Of a stretch of 64,000 bases of DNA, positions 10,260 to 22,187 are shown piece after piece. Within the stretch, counting starts at the first letter, position 1. Every line of letters begins with the position of its first letter. The position numbers were made by a program, and so were the translations under genes. The notes under the pieces are model-generated. The model had not been told where the DNA came from. It saw only the letters and a list, made by a program, of their open reading frames with translations, and made no database searches. This stretch comes from Phialophora verrucosa. Its lineage: Eukaryota; Ascomycota; Eurotiomycetes; Chaetothyriales; Herpotrichiellaceae. The stretch is from the NCBI GenBank assembly GCA_002099365.1, contig MSED01000002.1, forward strand, positions 2,294,001-2,358,000, read 5' to 3'.

Positions 10260-11917
10260 CCGTGGCGCGGGCGATGAGTCCCAGTTGAGATGAATTTGGA
10301 CGCAGAGTTTGTTTCCCTTAGCGGTTCATGTTTTCACAAACTGTTGCCTGGTAATGATTGGGATTCGAGTCTCCTTCGTGCATCATATCTTTCAAACAAG
10401 GAGTAATAAATGTCTGGCTTCAAACTTACTTCTCATCGGCTGTGAAGCCTAGCCAGCGTACAGTAGCCATGGGTATAATCTCGGTAGGTTTGCAACAGCA
10501 ATGTCGGGAACATCGAGCGAGGAGGAGATAACTCAGGATATCAACATTCCTGCGTTGATCATGGCACATTCTCCTCTCCTCTCCGGGGGTCCGAACATAG
10601 TCTTTAGCTTGGCTGTCTCTGTCGATCAGAGGACGGCGCGGTCCATGGACGCAGTCCGATCGCGGACGAACGAACTGTGCGGCCTAAGTAATCAACAACT
10701 CATATTAAGTGTCCAGGATTCGAAAGCGAGACAGGATAAGGAAACACTCGCTGTTGAGGCGAGTAATTCGATGGTATATGCGTCCGTCTGAGTGAAGACA
10801 TGAGCGGTAAGTGTAGTACCGAGTAAGGTGTAGGTGTAGGTGTAGGTGTAGGTGTAGGTGTAGGTGTCTCTATGTAACTGACTCGTTTGACAACTCGAGC
10901 CGCTACCATTCTGAATCATAGTCCTTTAGATACTTACAGCAGAGTAAAACCCCTCTGGTTCCCCGGTTCCCCAATTCCACAGTCCGGCGAGCCACATCCA
11001 TGTGCTGCTCCGTACTCATACTCATGTTCGGTACTCGTGCTCGGTACGAGACTCCAGGCAAATCATCCACCCATCTCGGACCGCGTGCTCTGGACTCGCT
11101 TTGAACTCAGTACACCAGTCAGCCATCACTCAGGCTCTATTGAAGCTCCAGGCAGGCCACGCAAGCTCATTCGTCTGAGTGCGGGATGTGGCGGGGCCGT
11201 GCTACCCCCGCCTACCAACCTCCATGCCGGGACGAGGGACTGTGCGTAACCTTGTCATCGGTACGAGTACTGTGTATTAACGTGTTCGTGTTACCGTCTT
11301 TTCATACACACGCCATTGCCAGATGTCAGCGGCAAGCGGATGGACAGCGTAACACAATCGATGCATATGACCTGTCAGACGTGTAACAAACATCTTCATA
11401 CTTCGAAGCCGACGACTCCGCGGCGGCTCTCGAGCGTGTAGGCAAGGGCATTAACTTAGTCACTGTACAGTACCTCGTACACGCGGAAGCCGTCCGAGGA
11501 CATTCATTCACAGACTACGGAGCTGGTAATCCACAGAATTAGCGGACTCGACGTCGATATCGTCGAAGACATCACATTACTGTATCCGGGGTTGTTGCAG
11601 ACGTACGGCTGGGTTCCGTAGAGCCTGATTAGTTCAAACATCATCATCCATCCATCCATCCGCACGGGGACCGTACTGGGCGGATTGAAACTGTGCCGTG
11701 CGACACGAATCCAGGAACAGGCAAGGAATCATTACATACTCAATTCACATTCACGTGCCAAGATCGGCTGAAGTATCTATCGACAGTGTATGTAAGATCT
11801 CCTGGGGTCTCGGATCTCGCTCGACGCTGCTCTATACTACTCTACTCTACACTGCACCACACCTCTGAAACGGCCAGCCAGCCGCTATAAACACCATTGC
11901 CCAGAAGGAATCCTAAC
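10260..11917. other. long intergenic region
   Basis: About 1.66 kb between two plus-strand genes. It holds the hexamer repeat described separately and many GTAC/CGGTAC words. Open frames here (for example 10501-10791) show no domain. The last few hundred bases should be the promoter of the FAD monooxygenase, with a TATAAA near 11885. Confidence 0.45.
10828..10866. repeat. hexanucleotide microsatellite (GTAGGT)n
   Basis: About six uninterrupted copies of GTAGGT (equivalently TAGGTG). The unit differs from the fungal telomere repeat TTAGGG, so it reads as an ordinary microsatellite. Confidence 0.9.
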
Positions 11918-13384
11918 ATGCCTGCCGCCACGGAAGACAATTCCTCCCACGGTGATGCAGGATCGGAGTTTCGCATCGCAATCGTGGGCGGAGGGATAGG
12001 CGGGCTCTCAGTCGCACTGAGTATTGGGACGTACTGTCCAGGACTGACGGCACAGAACGTGACCGTCTACGAGCAAGCGCCTGCCTACGCTGAGATCGGG
12101 GCGGGGATCAGCATCGGCATCTCTGCTGGGAGAGTGCTGCAGAAGCTGGGCGTATATGACGCCGTGGATGCCATCTCGGGGTACCGCACAAGCGTGCACC
12201 GGAGCAATCGACGATGGGACACGGATGAATTGATTGTCGACGCCCCGGCCTTCAACACGGGAGGGTCACGGGAGGAGGTGCGGCAGCTGTGGCTTCATCG
12301 CGCCGAGTTGCTTGACGTCTTGTATGGCGAGGTGAAGCGGAGGGGTTGTGCGACGCTGCAGACGAATAAAAGGCTAGTTCGCCTGGAGGTCAGTCGCGCT
12401 CCTGTTCGATCTTGTGTTATCTTGTTTCCGCGCCAATGTGTGACAACCCGCTCATCTGACGCGCAAATGGATAGGAACATGGCTCTACAGTCACCCTCCG
12501 GTTCGCGGATGGCAGCACGGCCTCGGCCAATCTAGTCATCGGCTGCGATGGCATCAACAGCGCCGTGCGGTCTCAGTTCGTTGTCGACAAGCCCGTCTAT
12601 TCAGGCCGGATTGCCTTCCGGGGCATCATTCCCATGTCTGCCGTGGCGGACAACTGGCCGTATTCATCGTGGACGCTCTCCTGGATGGCCCCCGGAAAAC
12701 ACTTCCTCGCCTTCGGCATGTCGCAGAACAAACTGATGAACGTGGTCGCCTTCGTGGCCAAGCCGGAAAGCGAGCTCCAGGGCCTGAAGGAGAGTTGGAG
12801 GAGCGAGGCGCCCCGAGAAGCCATCGAGAAGGAATATGCAGGATGGTGCCCGACCGTGCAGCGCATCATCCGGGCGATGCCTCCGGTCATCAGCGAGTGG
12901 AAGATCAACGACCGAGAAGTCCTGTCCCAGTGGGTTTACATGGACGGGAAGGTTGTTTTGAGCGGAGACGCCGCCCACGCGATGTTGCCGATGCAAGGTT
13001 TGTTTCCTTGAAGCAGCCTTGTCTGCCAATGTGAGCCGCTAATAATCTGCCTTAGGTTCCGGAGCCGGCTTGTCGATCGAAGATGCCAACGTGCTGGGCT
13101 TCGCCGTCCGTGACTATCTGAGCAACCCGGCCGTCGGCTTGGAGAAATACATGTTGCAATACCAAACCGCACGGGTGCATCGAGCCCAAAAGGCCCAGGT
13201 TACGTCGCGGCAAGCTGCTGCTGTGTACGACATGCATGGGCCCGATTTTGAGGGAAAGACATTTGAGGAGTGTCTGCCCGTGGTACGGGAAAAGGTCGAG
13301 TCACGGATGGCATGGCTGTGGAAATCGGACCTGGAAGCAGACTGGGCGGCAGCGAAGGGGACGGCGGCGGGGAGTGAGACGTGA
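11918..13384 (+). CDS. FAD-dependent monooxygenase, salicylate hydroxylase-like (440 aa)
   Basis: Three exons: 11918-12388, 12475-12997 and 13056-13384. The ATG at 11918 is the first in frame. The dinucleotide motif is IAIVGGGIGGLSVAL near the N-terminus. The NAD(P)H/FAD 'DG' motif is VIGCDGINSAVR. The second FAD motif is VLSGDAAHAMLPMQGSGAGL (residues about 335-355), typical of class A flavoprotein hydroxylases. Family members hydroxylate salicylate or 6-hydroxynicotinate-like acids using NAD(P)H and O2; salicylate hydroxylase gives catechol and CO2. The length matches. It is cytosolic, with no transmembrane segment. The neighbours are a VOC protein upstream and a P450, a Zn2Cys6 regulator and a feruloyl esterase/tannase downstream, consistent with aromatic-acid catabolism. 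The exact substrate is unproven. Confidence 0.92.
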
Positions 13385-14325
13385 TCTCGACATAGGGTCC
13401 ATTGCGTCTGTCGTAGACATTAACTTTGTTCTCCTATATCCTACACAGTCGGCAAATCTCAATAGCATAGAGTACTGCAGCATTGCCTCGAGTCACCGTC
13501 CTTGCGCATTGTCGCGCACGCGTTCCTTAATCATCTCGCGTTCGGTCATTAACATCCGACCGGCTCACCTCAGATGCAAGTACATCATGCAGCAGGTAAT
13601 TAATTACATGTGCTTCGAACTCCTCCATTCGACACTACTCCGTACTCCACCGCACCCTGATAAGGTGGTCGAGGTCGACTCGGCTCAGCTCAGCGCCAGC
13701 GGGCCGCCACCACCCGCCCTTGCCCCGGCACTCACGCCCACAAGCCTCCGTATACGCATCTGCCGTGTGCCGTGAGCCGACTTCCCCTCAAGCAGCGGCC
13801 AAGCGACACAGACACCGCACGGAAGCAAATCAAGAACCATGCACGCACACAACCACGAACCCCATCACCCGCGCAAGACCTCCATCCATGCCCCATGCCG
13901 AGACTCCGTGACACTACGTACCTACGGTACCGAAGCCAGTGTGTACAGCGAGCGGTGGAGGAGAACAGCGCCCGGCGATCCCTTTCGTTTATTCGTTTAT
14001 CGTGGGGCGGGGAATTTCCGACCGTCAATGCTTAAGATGGAAGATGGAAGCTTGGTACTTGACCCTCTTACCTTACTACCACGGCATAGATAGAGTAGAC
14101 ATACATACACGGCACGGATCTCGTTCAGGCACGAACCCATGGACGTGTGACCCTGGAATCGAATTGAGGAACGTACTCAGTCTGGACTCAGGATCAAAAG
14201 CGTACACGAGACTGGAGTGAAGGTCGCTTTCGTCGTCATCTCACCGCCGCGTCACTCTACGTGGACTCTACTCCATTATATCTTCTAAATCTCGGATCGC
14301 CAACCTCGAACCTCGAATCTTCACC
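13385..14325. other. intergenic, P450 promoter region
   Basis: About 940 bp between two plus-strand genes. I find no gene. The last 100 bp include a TATAT element near 14276 and a CT-rich leader directly before the P450 ATG. Confidence 0.4.
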
Positions 14326-16246
14326 ATGCTCCTCGTCGACTCAGCGACAATCCCTCCATGGGCGTACCTCGTCGTCGCCACAGCCCTCCTCACCGCATGG
14401 ATCCTCAGCTTCCGCTACCAGAAGGGTCTGAACAAATATCCCGGCCCGTTCCTCGCATCGGTGACGAATTTCTGGCGTCTCTGGCAATGGGTGCGCCACA
14501 CAGAGATGTGCTATTTCCCCAAGGTGACCAAGTATGGACGCATCATCCGCGTCGGACCCAATACATTGCTCTTCAACGACCCGGAGGCGATTAAGGATAT
14601 CTACATGACGCATTTCAACAAGGTAAGGGAACGAGAATATTTCTCAGAGAATGCCGTCGGAGACGTGACCCCCATCCCATCTGGCTCTATCTACAATCCC
14701 TATCTACATGTCTCGACGCGGAAGGAGCAGCATAGGTAGAGCCGCTGCTAACACCTTGGGCAGTCCGACTTCTACAAAGTCGGCCAGGGCGTCTCCCGCG
14801 GCGTGGCCGTGCCGAACATCTTTTCGACCACCGACCGAATATACCACGCCAAGCTCCGGCGGTCCGTGGCCAACGCCTTCGCGCTCAGCACATTGGTCAA
14901 CTATGAGCCGTATGTCACAGACACGGTGGCGACGTTCCTCACGCAATTGGATGCCCGCTTCGCAGGACGGCCGGGCCCCGACGGAATCTGCGACCTGTCG
15001 GAATGGACCAAGTATTTCGCCCTGGACGTCGTGAGCGCCTTGACCATGGGGAAGGGCTACGGGCTATTGGAGGCAGGGTACGATCACATTGGGATCGTGG
15101 AGGCCAGGACGACGTTTTTGCGCTACTTTACCATTGTAAGTTGTGATTGTGCCTCCTCAGTCTGATGACGTGGGCAACACAATGCGCGCACAACGCACAG
15201 GATGGCTGACTGAGACAACTCGTTCCAGGTCAACAACGTAACCTGGCTGGATCGGGTTCTCAAAAAGAACCCCTTCCTCATGTGGCTCGGACGGCTCGGC
15301 CTCTGGAACAGCGTGACCGCGACGGTCCCTATCGCGCTACGCCAAATAGACGACAAGAAACGCACCTTCAAGGGCGTGGACGCAGACAGCAAAACGCGCG
15401 TCGACCTGCTGACGAAATTCCTCCAAGCCAAGATCGACAATCCAGACATTGTGGACGATCGGGCCGTCCTGGGCTTGACGCTAAGCATGGTCAACGCGGG
15501 CAGTGGGACCGTGGCCACCACCCTCGCCGCGACGTTTTACTTCCTACTGAAATACCCGGCCGTGATGAAGGCGTTGGTTGCGGAGATTGACGAGCATTTC
15601 GAGCCGCCCAGTGCCAAGGCAACCAATCCCGATTTCCACGACTACGTGGTCCCCTTTTCCGAGTCCCAGAAACTGCCCCTCCTCGACGCCGTGCTCAAGG
15701 AGATCTTCCGCATCTGGCCCGGCCTGGGCATGCAGCTGATCGAGCGCGTCACGCCGCCCGAAGGCGCGCATATTCTCGGCGAATACATCCCCGGCAACAT
15801 CATCGTCAGCTGCAACGCGTGGATCATGCACCGCCACAAGCCGACGTACGGGGACGACGTGGAGGTGTTCCGCCCGCAGCGCTGGCTGGATGCCTCGCCC
15901 GACCAGCAGGCCGCCATGAACAAGGCCCTCCTGGTCTGGGGTGCCGGCCCGAATACGTGTATCGGGAAGAATATTGCGTTTCTGGAACTCTTCAAGGTCA
16001 TTCCTTCGGTGTTGAGAGTCTTTAAGGTGAGTGAAATTGAAGTTGCATCGAACCTAAAGCGTGGTGTTTGTGATCGCGCCCCGTTCAGGACTCAGCCCAC
16101 AATACCTACAGAACCTGCCTAGCTGACTGGTGATTCTGCAGCTCGAGATGGCCGACCCGGACAAAGAATGGAAGGTGTTCAACCTGGGTGACCCGGAGCC
16201 GTCGGAGTTTTTCGTCCGGTTCCATCCGCGGTACCGGAAGGTTTGA
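14326..16246 (+). CDS. cytochrome P450, pisatin-demethylase-like (523 aa)
   Basis: Four exons: 14326-14622, 14764-15135, 15229-16026 and 16142-16246. An N-terminal membrane anchor (WAYLVVATALLTAWILSF) is followed by the proline hinge KYPGPF. The I-helix motif is SMVNAGSGTVATTLA, the K-helix ExxR is KEIFRIWPG, and the PERF-like region is VFRPQRWLD. The heme loop is VWGAGPNTCIGKNIAFLE. In that loop the usually invariant Arg of FxxGxRxCxG is Asn and the Phe is Trp; the cysteine ligand is present. Members of this group oxidise or demethylate aromatic and phytoalexin-like compounds in the ER. It shares direction and neighbourhood with the FAD hydroxylase and may act in the same pathway. Whether it is active with the altered loop is open. 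Confidence 0.9.
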
Positions 16247-16761
16247 TGGGGTCGACACGACGAGAGATAGCCTTGAAGCTTGACGTGTTGTAGCTGAGGT
16301 GCTGGGCGCTCGCGGGGTAAGGACACGCGATATAGTATACCCTACACGCTACATGGTGGATGGTATGTTTAGATGTATAGGCAGATATATATACGGTAGA
16401 TATCCTGGAATAGGTTGACCTGATCTGACCTGTCTCGCCTTATCTACGAACAAACAAACAAAGAGACAAATGAGTGAATGAAATGATAAATGTGGAAGGG
16501 TTTTTTTTTAAGATTAACAGATAGATTGCGGTTCTCAGATCCAGCTGCTGGTACTCTGTAGGGATTGCTTGGGCTTCCACGCGCCCACCACCACGGTTGG
16601 GTATATCTATATGTACGAACGCCGGTCGTCGACGAAGCGGCCTGATTTGAGAATCCCACTCCTTTTTTGTATCACACAGGTGATAAGCCGGCTTGAGATA
16701 TTCCGTCTTCCTTTCTCTCCTTCTCCTTCTCCTTCTCCTTCCCCCCTCCTTACTGAGTCAC
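16247..16761. other. convergent intergenic spacer
   Basis: About 515 bp between the 3' ends of the P450 (+) and the Zn2Cys6 regulator (-). It contains a T9-10 run at about 16501 and a CTT/CTC repeat (TTCTCC copies near 16715-16740). It is probably 3' UTRs and termination signals. Confidence 0.45.
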
Positions 16762-19652
16762 TCACTGCGTCACCCCTCGATTATATGCGAACGAATGACT
16801 GCTCAAGAATTCGAGGTCCCCGTCAAGCATGAACTCGCCCAATTCCATCCCCAACGGCGATTGCTTCGTACTCGGGATCATGCCGTTGAACATGCCCGCC
16901 GCTGAGGTGTGCAGGAGCGCGTAATCGCCGGCCTGACCCATCTGGGGATACGGATTCTGAGTCTGGTTCGGATTCGGATTTTGATCCGCGTTCTGCTGGC
17001 CTTGGCCCTGGCGAAACGGGACTTGCCAGTCGCTAGGCTGTGGGACGAGACCCTGCCCGATAGCTAGAAATCAAATGTTAGTGGGGATGGGATGGGAACC
17101 GATGCAGCGGGACGAAGAGGCCTTACCCAGAGCGTGGACCACCTGGACAAACTGTTCTAGGTAGTCTCGACATCGCGCGACCATGCGGTTGTCATTGTCC
17201 AGATAGCGGAGAGCTTCGATTGCCATGCCGAGATGGAGGGTCATGTCTTCGGTCGAGTCGGGCAGGGACATGCTCGGATCGTTGTTGGACGCTTTCTGAT
17301 CCACTTGGACGAGAACGCAGGCTCCCAACACGAGGGCGGCGTTGAAGGCTGCGGATGAGTGGTTAGACTGAGACATCAAGAAGGAAAGCAAGCAAGCACG
17401 TACTGTAGTAGAGGGAGAACCACCAGGCGCCCAATAGGCCCCATTTCGCCCGGCCAGAGGCGGATTGTAGGGCGTTGAGGACAAGGCATATGATCTCCTT
17501 GGCAGATCTGATCGCGATCTGGATATGGATTGTGCCCATTTGTTGGAGCAGAGAGAAATCCTGGTTATCGAGCGGATTGTTCAGCCCCTCCAGGAACTTC
17601 ACCAGCACTGGTCGATGGAGCAGGATGCGGACGTTTGTATACCTCAGTGTGAGGATGAATCTGAGCCGAAGTTGCCGCCATGCATTCTCGGTCGAGCCCT
17701 CAGCTGACGGTAGACGCTCAGGCATTATATCCTGAGTGGCGATGAGTCTCATGTGCGAAGGCAGTCCCCGTTGCCATTCAGAGAGCTGGTTTTCAATCTT
17801 GTAGACGAGAGCCACGGTGTCGACGGCATTAGCGTGGAATGAGCATGCCAGATTCTGCCCGTACAGTGTATCGATGGTGGTGCACAGGACTTTATACAGA
17901 GTGCTGGGGTTGAACAAGTCAGATCCGTTAGCGACAAGAGGTCTCTTTGACTTACGCAGTGCCATTAAAGAAAGCGATGCTTAATGATTCTTTCCTGTCC
18001 AAGGACTCTTTCCCATCACCACCTGTGAGCCCGGCATTGAGGACCGAGAATTCAACTGGCAGGTCAAGCTGGACATAGCTGTCAGGGATGGACGCCGGCC
18101 TTCCAAAGGTCATGCTCAAAGTCCGATCTAGCATGATGCAGCCAAACCAGGTTCGTTTGCGGATCTCCTGCTCGACCGGAGGGAATACCCTTGCCAGGTC
18201 ACTTGAATGGAGTCCGATTTGGAAAGCGGCTCGGACGGCCAAACCGTGCATCTTCCACGTTTGCACAGATTTTTGTGTCCCCTGGAGATACTGGCCCATG
18301 AGGAGAAGGAGTATCACTGCGGACGATCAGTATCGGGCAGCCAACAGATCACGGGGTACTACTCACCAAGCTCAACGCTGGCGCCTGCTCCGTTTTGCGG
18401 TTTCTCGCTGAAAAGTCCGTAGGATCTCTTAAAGTACATCTCCGACTCTGCGTCGGCTCTGAAAGTGATCGAGTCGACACTTCCCGGAGTAGTGTTCGTG
18501 TCTCTCGCATGGACGGCGGCATGCGCAAAGACCATATTAAGCAATGCCAGCCATGTCCGCCTCACTCCTCTGAACCCGTCCTTGCTCACCTGCTCGAAGG
18601 TTGCCATAAACGACTGCTCGTGGAGATAGGGAAATAGCACGCCGGTGTTGCTAAAGTACCACGCGAGAAGTTGTCGGGCGACCGAATCTGTGGGGAGCGC
18701 GTAGATATTGACGTTTTCATGCGCATGATCGTGGTGGGTGGGAGCCGGCGACGCAGGCCTAGACGCATTGACAAATCCTCCGGTATATCCGACCGAATTT
18801 CGTTCTGCAGGCGATGGTCTCCACGGCTGACTATCATTCGTCAGTCTTGCCACGGCTCGCGAGACGTTTCGCAAGAAGGCGATGTTGGAGGAAGGCCCGA
18901 AGAAGGCGCAGTCCTCTTCTTCGGCGAAAGTAACTGCCCCCATGCCATCGATTGGGTCTTCCGTCGTATCTGCATCATCAACGCTGTCATCCCGCACGCA
19001 TGCCGTCTCCGGCTGCGCTGTGTGTCCGGACGTGCCATTGGTCAGCGGGGCCGAAGCAGGGGCAGCAGCGCCGTCGGCAGCCTGAGCGACGATGCCGTGG
19101 TCGCGGTTCTCGAGCGACGAGAGGCGGCCTTCCACAAGTTTCAATCTGTCCTCGATCGATGACAAGTATCTATCACATGAGTCAGAATCCGCGGCGACGC
19201 GAGACACCACGGCGCACATCTAAACTTACTCCTTGCCGACGATGATGTTCGAGTACGAGGAAGATTGCTGGTAGACACACTCGAAGCCGAGCTCGATGCA
19301 CAGTGAGCACTTGGGTCGGGCGCCGTCGCACTGATGTTGCAAGCCAGTTAGCGCTACGTACTCCGACGCCAGCCAGAGATTTACTATGAGATGCAAGGGG
19401 ATGGTGGCGGCGGTGATGGTGGCTTACACGTGATTTCCGCCCTCGACAGACGGTGCAGGCCAGCGCGACGCGTCGTCGTTTGCTGGGCGGATCGGCGTTC
19501 TCAGACAACTGCTCCGCCCCGGAGGTGCCGTTGTTGGAAGGGGGCCATTCCGGCTCGAGGGCGCTGTGGCGACGCGGTTGGCCCCTGCCGTTGTGAAGGG
19601 CGGAGTGAAGCTCGTCCGACCGATCAGCTGGATAGGAGTTCTGGCGGATCAT
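16762..19652 (-). CDS. Zn2Cys6 fungal-specific transcription factor (837 aa)
   Basis: Seven exons: 19652-19428, 19330-19230, 19169-18367, 18316-17956, 17903-17404, 17348-17127 and 17063-16762; all phases fit. The Zn2Cys6 cluster starts at residue 66 (CTVCRGRKSR then CDGARPKCSLC and a final C) and is split by intron 1. A coiled-coil-like linker follows (SSIEDRLKLVEGRLSSLENR). The fungal_trans domain contains LLAWYFSNTGVLFPYLHEQS and the signature EQEIRKRTWFGCIMLDRTLS. The C-terminus is Gln/Asn-rich (QNPNPNQTQNP), suggesting an activation region. It lies between the aromatic oxygenases and the tannase/feruloyl esterase gene and is a candidate local regulator of them. Target binding was not examined. 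Confidence 0.92.
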
Positions 19653-20555
19653 GATTGCGCGTCGACCATCACATCAGCGCACATCATTCGGCGGGAAGCT
19701 TGACCGCACCGAGCCCAGGCGACGTGGGGAGTTGTAGGAAGGGGAATGGCGACTGTGTGCCGGAACGTCAGGCTTCACCGGGTCTTTTCCCCCAGCCTCC
19801 AACGGGGCAAGGACGGTCGGGGCCCTGTTGGTTTGGTCGCACGAGCAGCGTCTTCTATGCGGAGCTCGATATGGCTCGGCCGGCTGCGATGCTCTCCTGA
19901 TGGGTATTCGCGAGGCTATTTACGGGATGGATATGATGAAGTCGGTGACGGCGGCTCGTCGAGAACGATTGAAGCGTTAGAGCGTTAGACGTCGCGTTTA
20001 ACTTAGAGACATGCGGGGTACGAGGAGGCCAGCTCAAGGTTGCGACAGTAATTAGTTTTGCGTCCAGCCCAGGCTGTTAGCAGTTTCGGAATCTTGCCGA
20101 CGCTTCCCCGACAGTTGGGGCAGCGCAGCGAAGCCCAGAGAAGAGAAGAGTTGGAGAAGGATGTCACCGGTCCTAGTAAGTAGGTTCGAGTGGAAATAGA
20201 CAGCGACGTCGTTCTGCTGCCAAGAAGAGATGTGGCAAGCCAGAATTAATGAGCAGGACAGTAACGAATCCTGCGTGGTAAACCAAGAGTGAGCTGAAGG
20301 TAAAGTGAGGGTGCGCAGTTGCAGGTCTCAAAATCCTCTCCAATGCAGGCCGAGAATGACTTCAGTGTGAAAGGTAAAATGTTGAATTATGGTCTTGATT
20401 CATGGAACAACCGTACAGTATCCCCTCTACTTTTTTCTTCCCTTCCCCTCGAAGCCCATCCTCCTTCGCCATACTGCGACGTGCCCGGTGGTGACTCCAG
20501 ACCCTCCGCACGTTCCTACTCGTACGATAACCTGCTTCGCTCACGCTGCACAGGA
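19653..20555. other. intergenic, promoter of the Zn2Cys6 regulator
   Basis: About 900 bp upstream of the minus-strand regulator and downstream of the tannase stop. It is purine-rich in part (AGAGAAGAGAAGAG near 20135). I find no gene. Confidence 0.4.
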
Positions 20556-22187
20556 TCAAGCACACTCGTAACTACTCGCCACCGCCACATCACCCCCGCG
20601 ATACCGCGACCTCAAGGGGAAGGCACACAGATTCCTCGTCCTCGTCACGACCACCCCATCGTCTCCCACGGTCTGAATGCTCGCCTCCAGCACGTCCGGC
20701 GCCAACCCCTTCTCTACCCACGCCACCACCGCGGCAAGAGGATCGACAGGCACAGCGCCCGGTGATGTGCCTGTTAATGCACCCGCCCCGCAATGGTCAA
20801 CCCCTGGGGCGAGAAACGTGCGGTAGAAGCCGCCCACCGCGGACGCTTTCCCGACCCCCACCGCCCGTTGCACCATGCGATGGTACTCGACCGTCCCGGC
20901 CGGGAAGATGAGCTGGTCAGCCTCGCCGTGCCAGACGATCGCTTTCCCTCCCGCGGCGCGAAACCGGGATAAATCCGGGCTATACCCACCGATAATGGCG
21001 CCATACTCGTGCTGCGACGCGTTGAACAGCTGCGCGAACGCGGCGTAGCCGATCGTTGTCGTGTCGAAGCTGGGATCCTTCTTGACGTAGTATTTGATCC
21101 ACGCGTCGTTGACGAAGAAGGGGTATCCGGTGCGAATCGTGGTACTGCCGTTGGGGGCCGTCGTCGTGTTGGCGAGACTATCTAGCGCGGCTCCAGCGTT
21201 GAGCGCGTACTTGTGCGTGATCGCCGGTCCTTTGGGGCCGGCGACAATCTTGGCCAGCACCGAGGCCTTCTCGGGCGTGACTGCTTCCTTTTCGTCCTCA
21301 CATTGGACTGTCGTCCCGATCATCGCGTCAGGATGGAACTGACATGACTGGGGGTTGGAGATGATTCCGTCTGCGAGGCCGTCCACGGAGTCACACGCCG
21401 CGATACTCGCGTTCGTGAAAGCCTGGAGTAAGCACTGGCTGAGGTAGGTCCCCTCTTCTCGCATGACCACCTGGGGCCACTGCTCCGCGAGGACGTACCT
21501 TGCCCAGTCGATGGCGGGGGCGCCCGCGACAATACCGTCAAAGTCGTCTGGGTGCGTCTGCGCGGCCATCAGACCTTGTCTTCCACCAGTCGAGCAGCCA
21601 TTCCAGTACGAATGATGTGGTTTCCTGCCGTAGTATTGTGTCGCGATCGCCTTGCCGGCCACTGCCATGTCGTGGACGGACCCCGAAGCAAAGTTCAGCA
21701 GCAAAGCCTTATTCACGTTCCCGTGTGCATCCAAAGCCCATGCGGCCGGAGTGTAAGGCTCGCCCGACACCCCTGCATCGGTCGAGGCCGCCGCGTAGCC
21801 CAATGCGACGACGGGAGCGAGGCTGAGCTCGAAGAATCCTGCGGCGTAGCCGCTGCCGCCGGTGCCGAGAAATCGTCCGTTCCAGCCCGTGGCGGGCAAC
21901 CATACTTTGACCTTGACGGTATCGTTAGCGCCGTCGTGCGAGAGGACGATGTCGACATTGCATATGTCGAGCCCGGTAACGTTGGTGTTCAGAAGCGGAG
22001 GGCTGGCGAGGACGGACGCATTCGGCAGGTGTTGTGATTGAATGGATATCACAGTCGCGCCGGGGATGGTTGGCTTCGTCAGGCGATCGCATGGCGTACT
22101 TTCCGCGAGAGCGGCTGCATCTGCGAGGAGACGAAAGCAGGCGAGCACCAACGCGAGAGGTTGCAGGATGCTTCTCCGACTTGACAT
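20556..22187 (-). CDS. secreted tannase / feruloyl esterase family enzyme (543 aa)
   Basis: Single exon. The first true ATG is at 22187; the frame continues upstream without one. A signal peptide is visible (SILQPLALVLACFRLLADAA, cut near AALA/ES). The nucleophile motif is WNGCSTGGRQGLMAAQTHP, with Asp in IVWHGEADQLIFPAG and His in APGVDHCGAGAL. The Cys before the Ser and the Cys after the His form the CS-D-HC pattern of the tannase/feruloyl esterase family. These enzymes hydrolyse gallate, ferulate or related phenolic esters outside the cell. Several N-x-S/T sites are present. Length is normal. The product would feed phenolic acids to the oxygenases encoded from 9.6 to 16.2 kb. Tannase versus feruloyl esterase activity cannot be decided from sequence alone. 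Confidence 0.93.
   Translation of the reverse strand: MSSRRSILQPLALVLACFRLLADAAALAESTPCDRLTKPTIPGATVISIQSQHLPNASVLASPPLLNTNVTGLDICNVDIVLSHDGANDTVKVKVWLPATGWNGRFLGTGGSGYAAGFFELSLAPVVALGYAAASTDAGVSGEPYTPAAWALDAHGNVNKALLLNFASGSVHDMAVAGKAIATQYYGRKPHHSYWNGCSTGGRQGLMAAQTHPDDFDGIVAGAPAIDWARYVLAEQWPQVVMREEGTYLSQCLLQAFTNASIAACDSVDGLADGIISNPQSCQFHPDAMIGTTVQCEDEKEAVTPEKASVLAKIVAGPKGPAITHKYALNAGAALDSLANTTTAPNGSTTIRTGYPFFVNDAWIKYYVKKDPSFDTTTIGYAAFAQLFNASQHEYGAIIGGYSPDLSRFRAAGGKAIVWHGEADQLIFPAGTVEYHRMVQRAVGVGKASAVGGFYRTFLAPGVDHCGAGALTGTSPGAVPVDPLAAVVAWVEKGLAPDVLEASIQTVGDDGVVVTRTRNLCAFPLRSRYRGGDVAVASSYECA

Noticed and set aside
10501..10791. Plus-strand frame of 96 codons near the hexamer repeat
   Set aside because: No domain and no conserved-looking pattern; isolated between two well-defined genes.
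10828..10866. Hexamer array as an interstitial telomere
   Set aside because: The unit is GTAGGT, not TTAGGG, and only about six copies are present.
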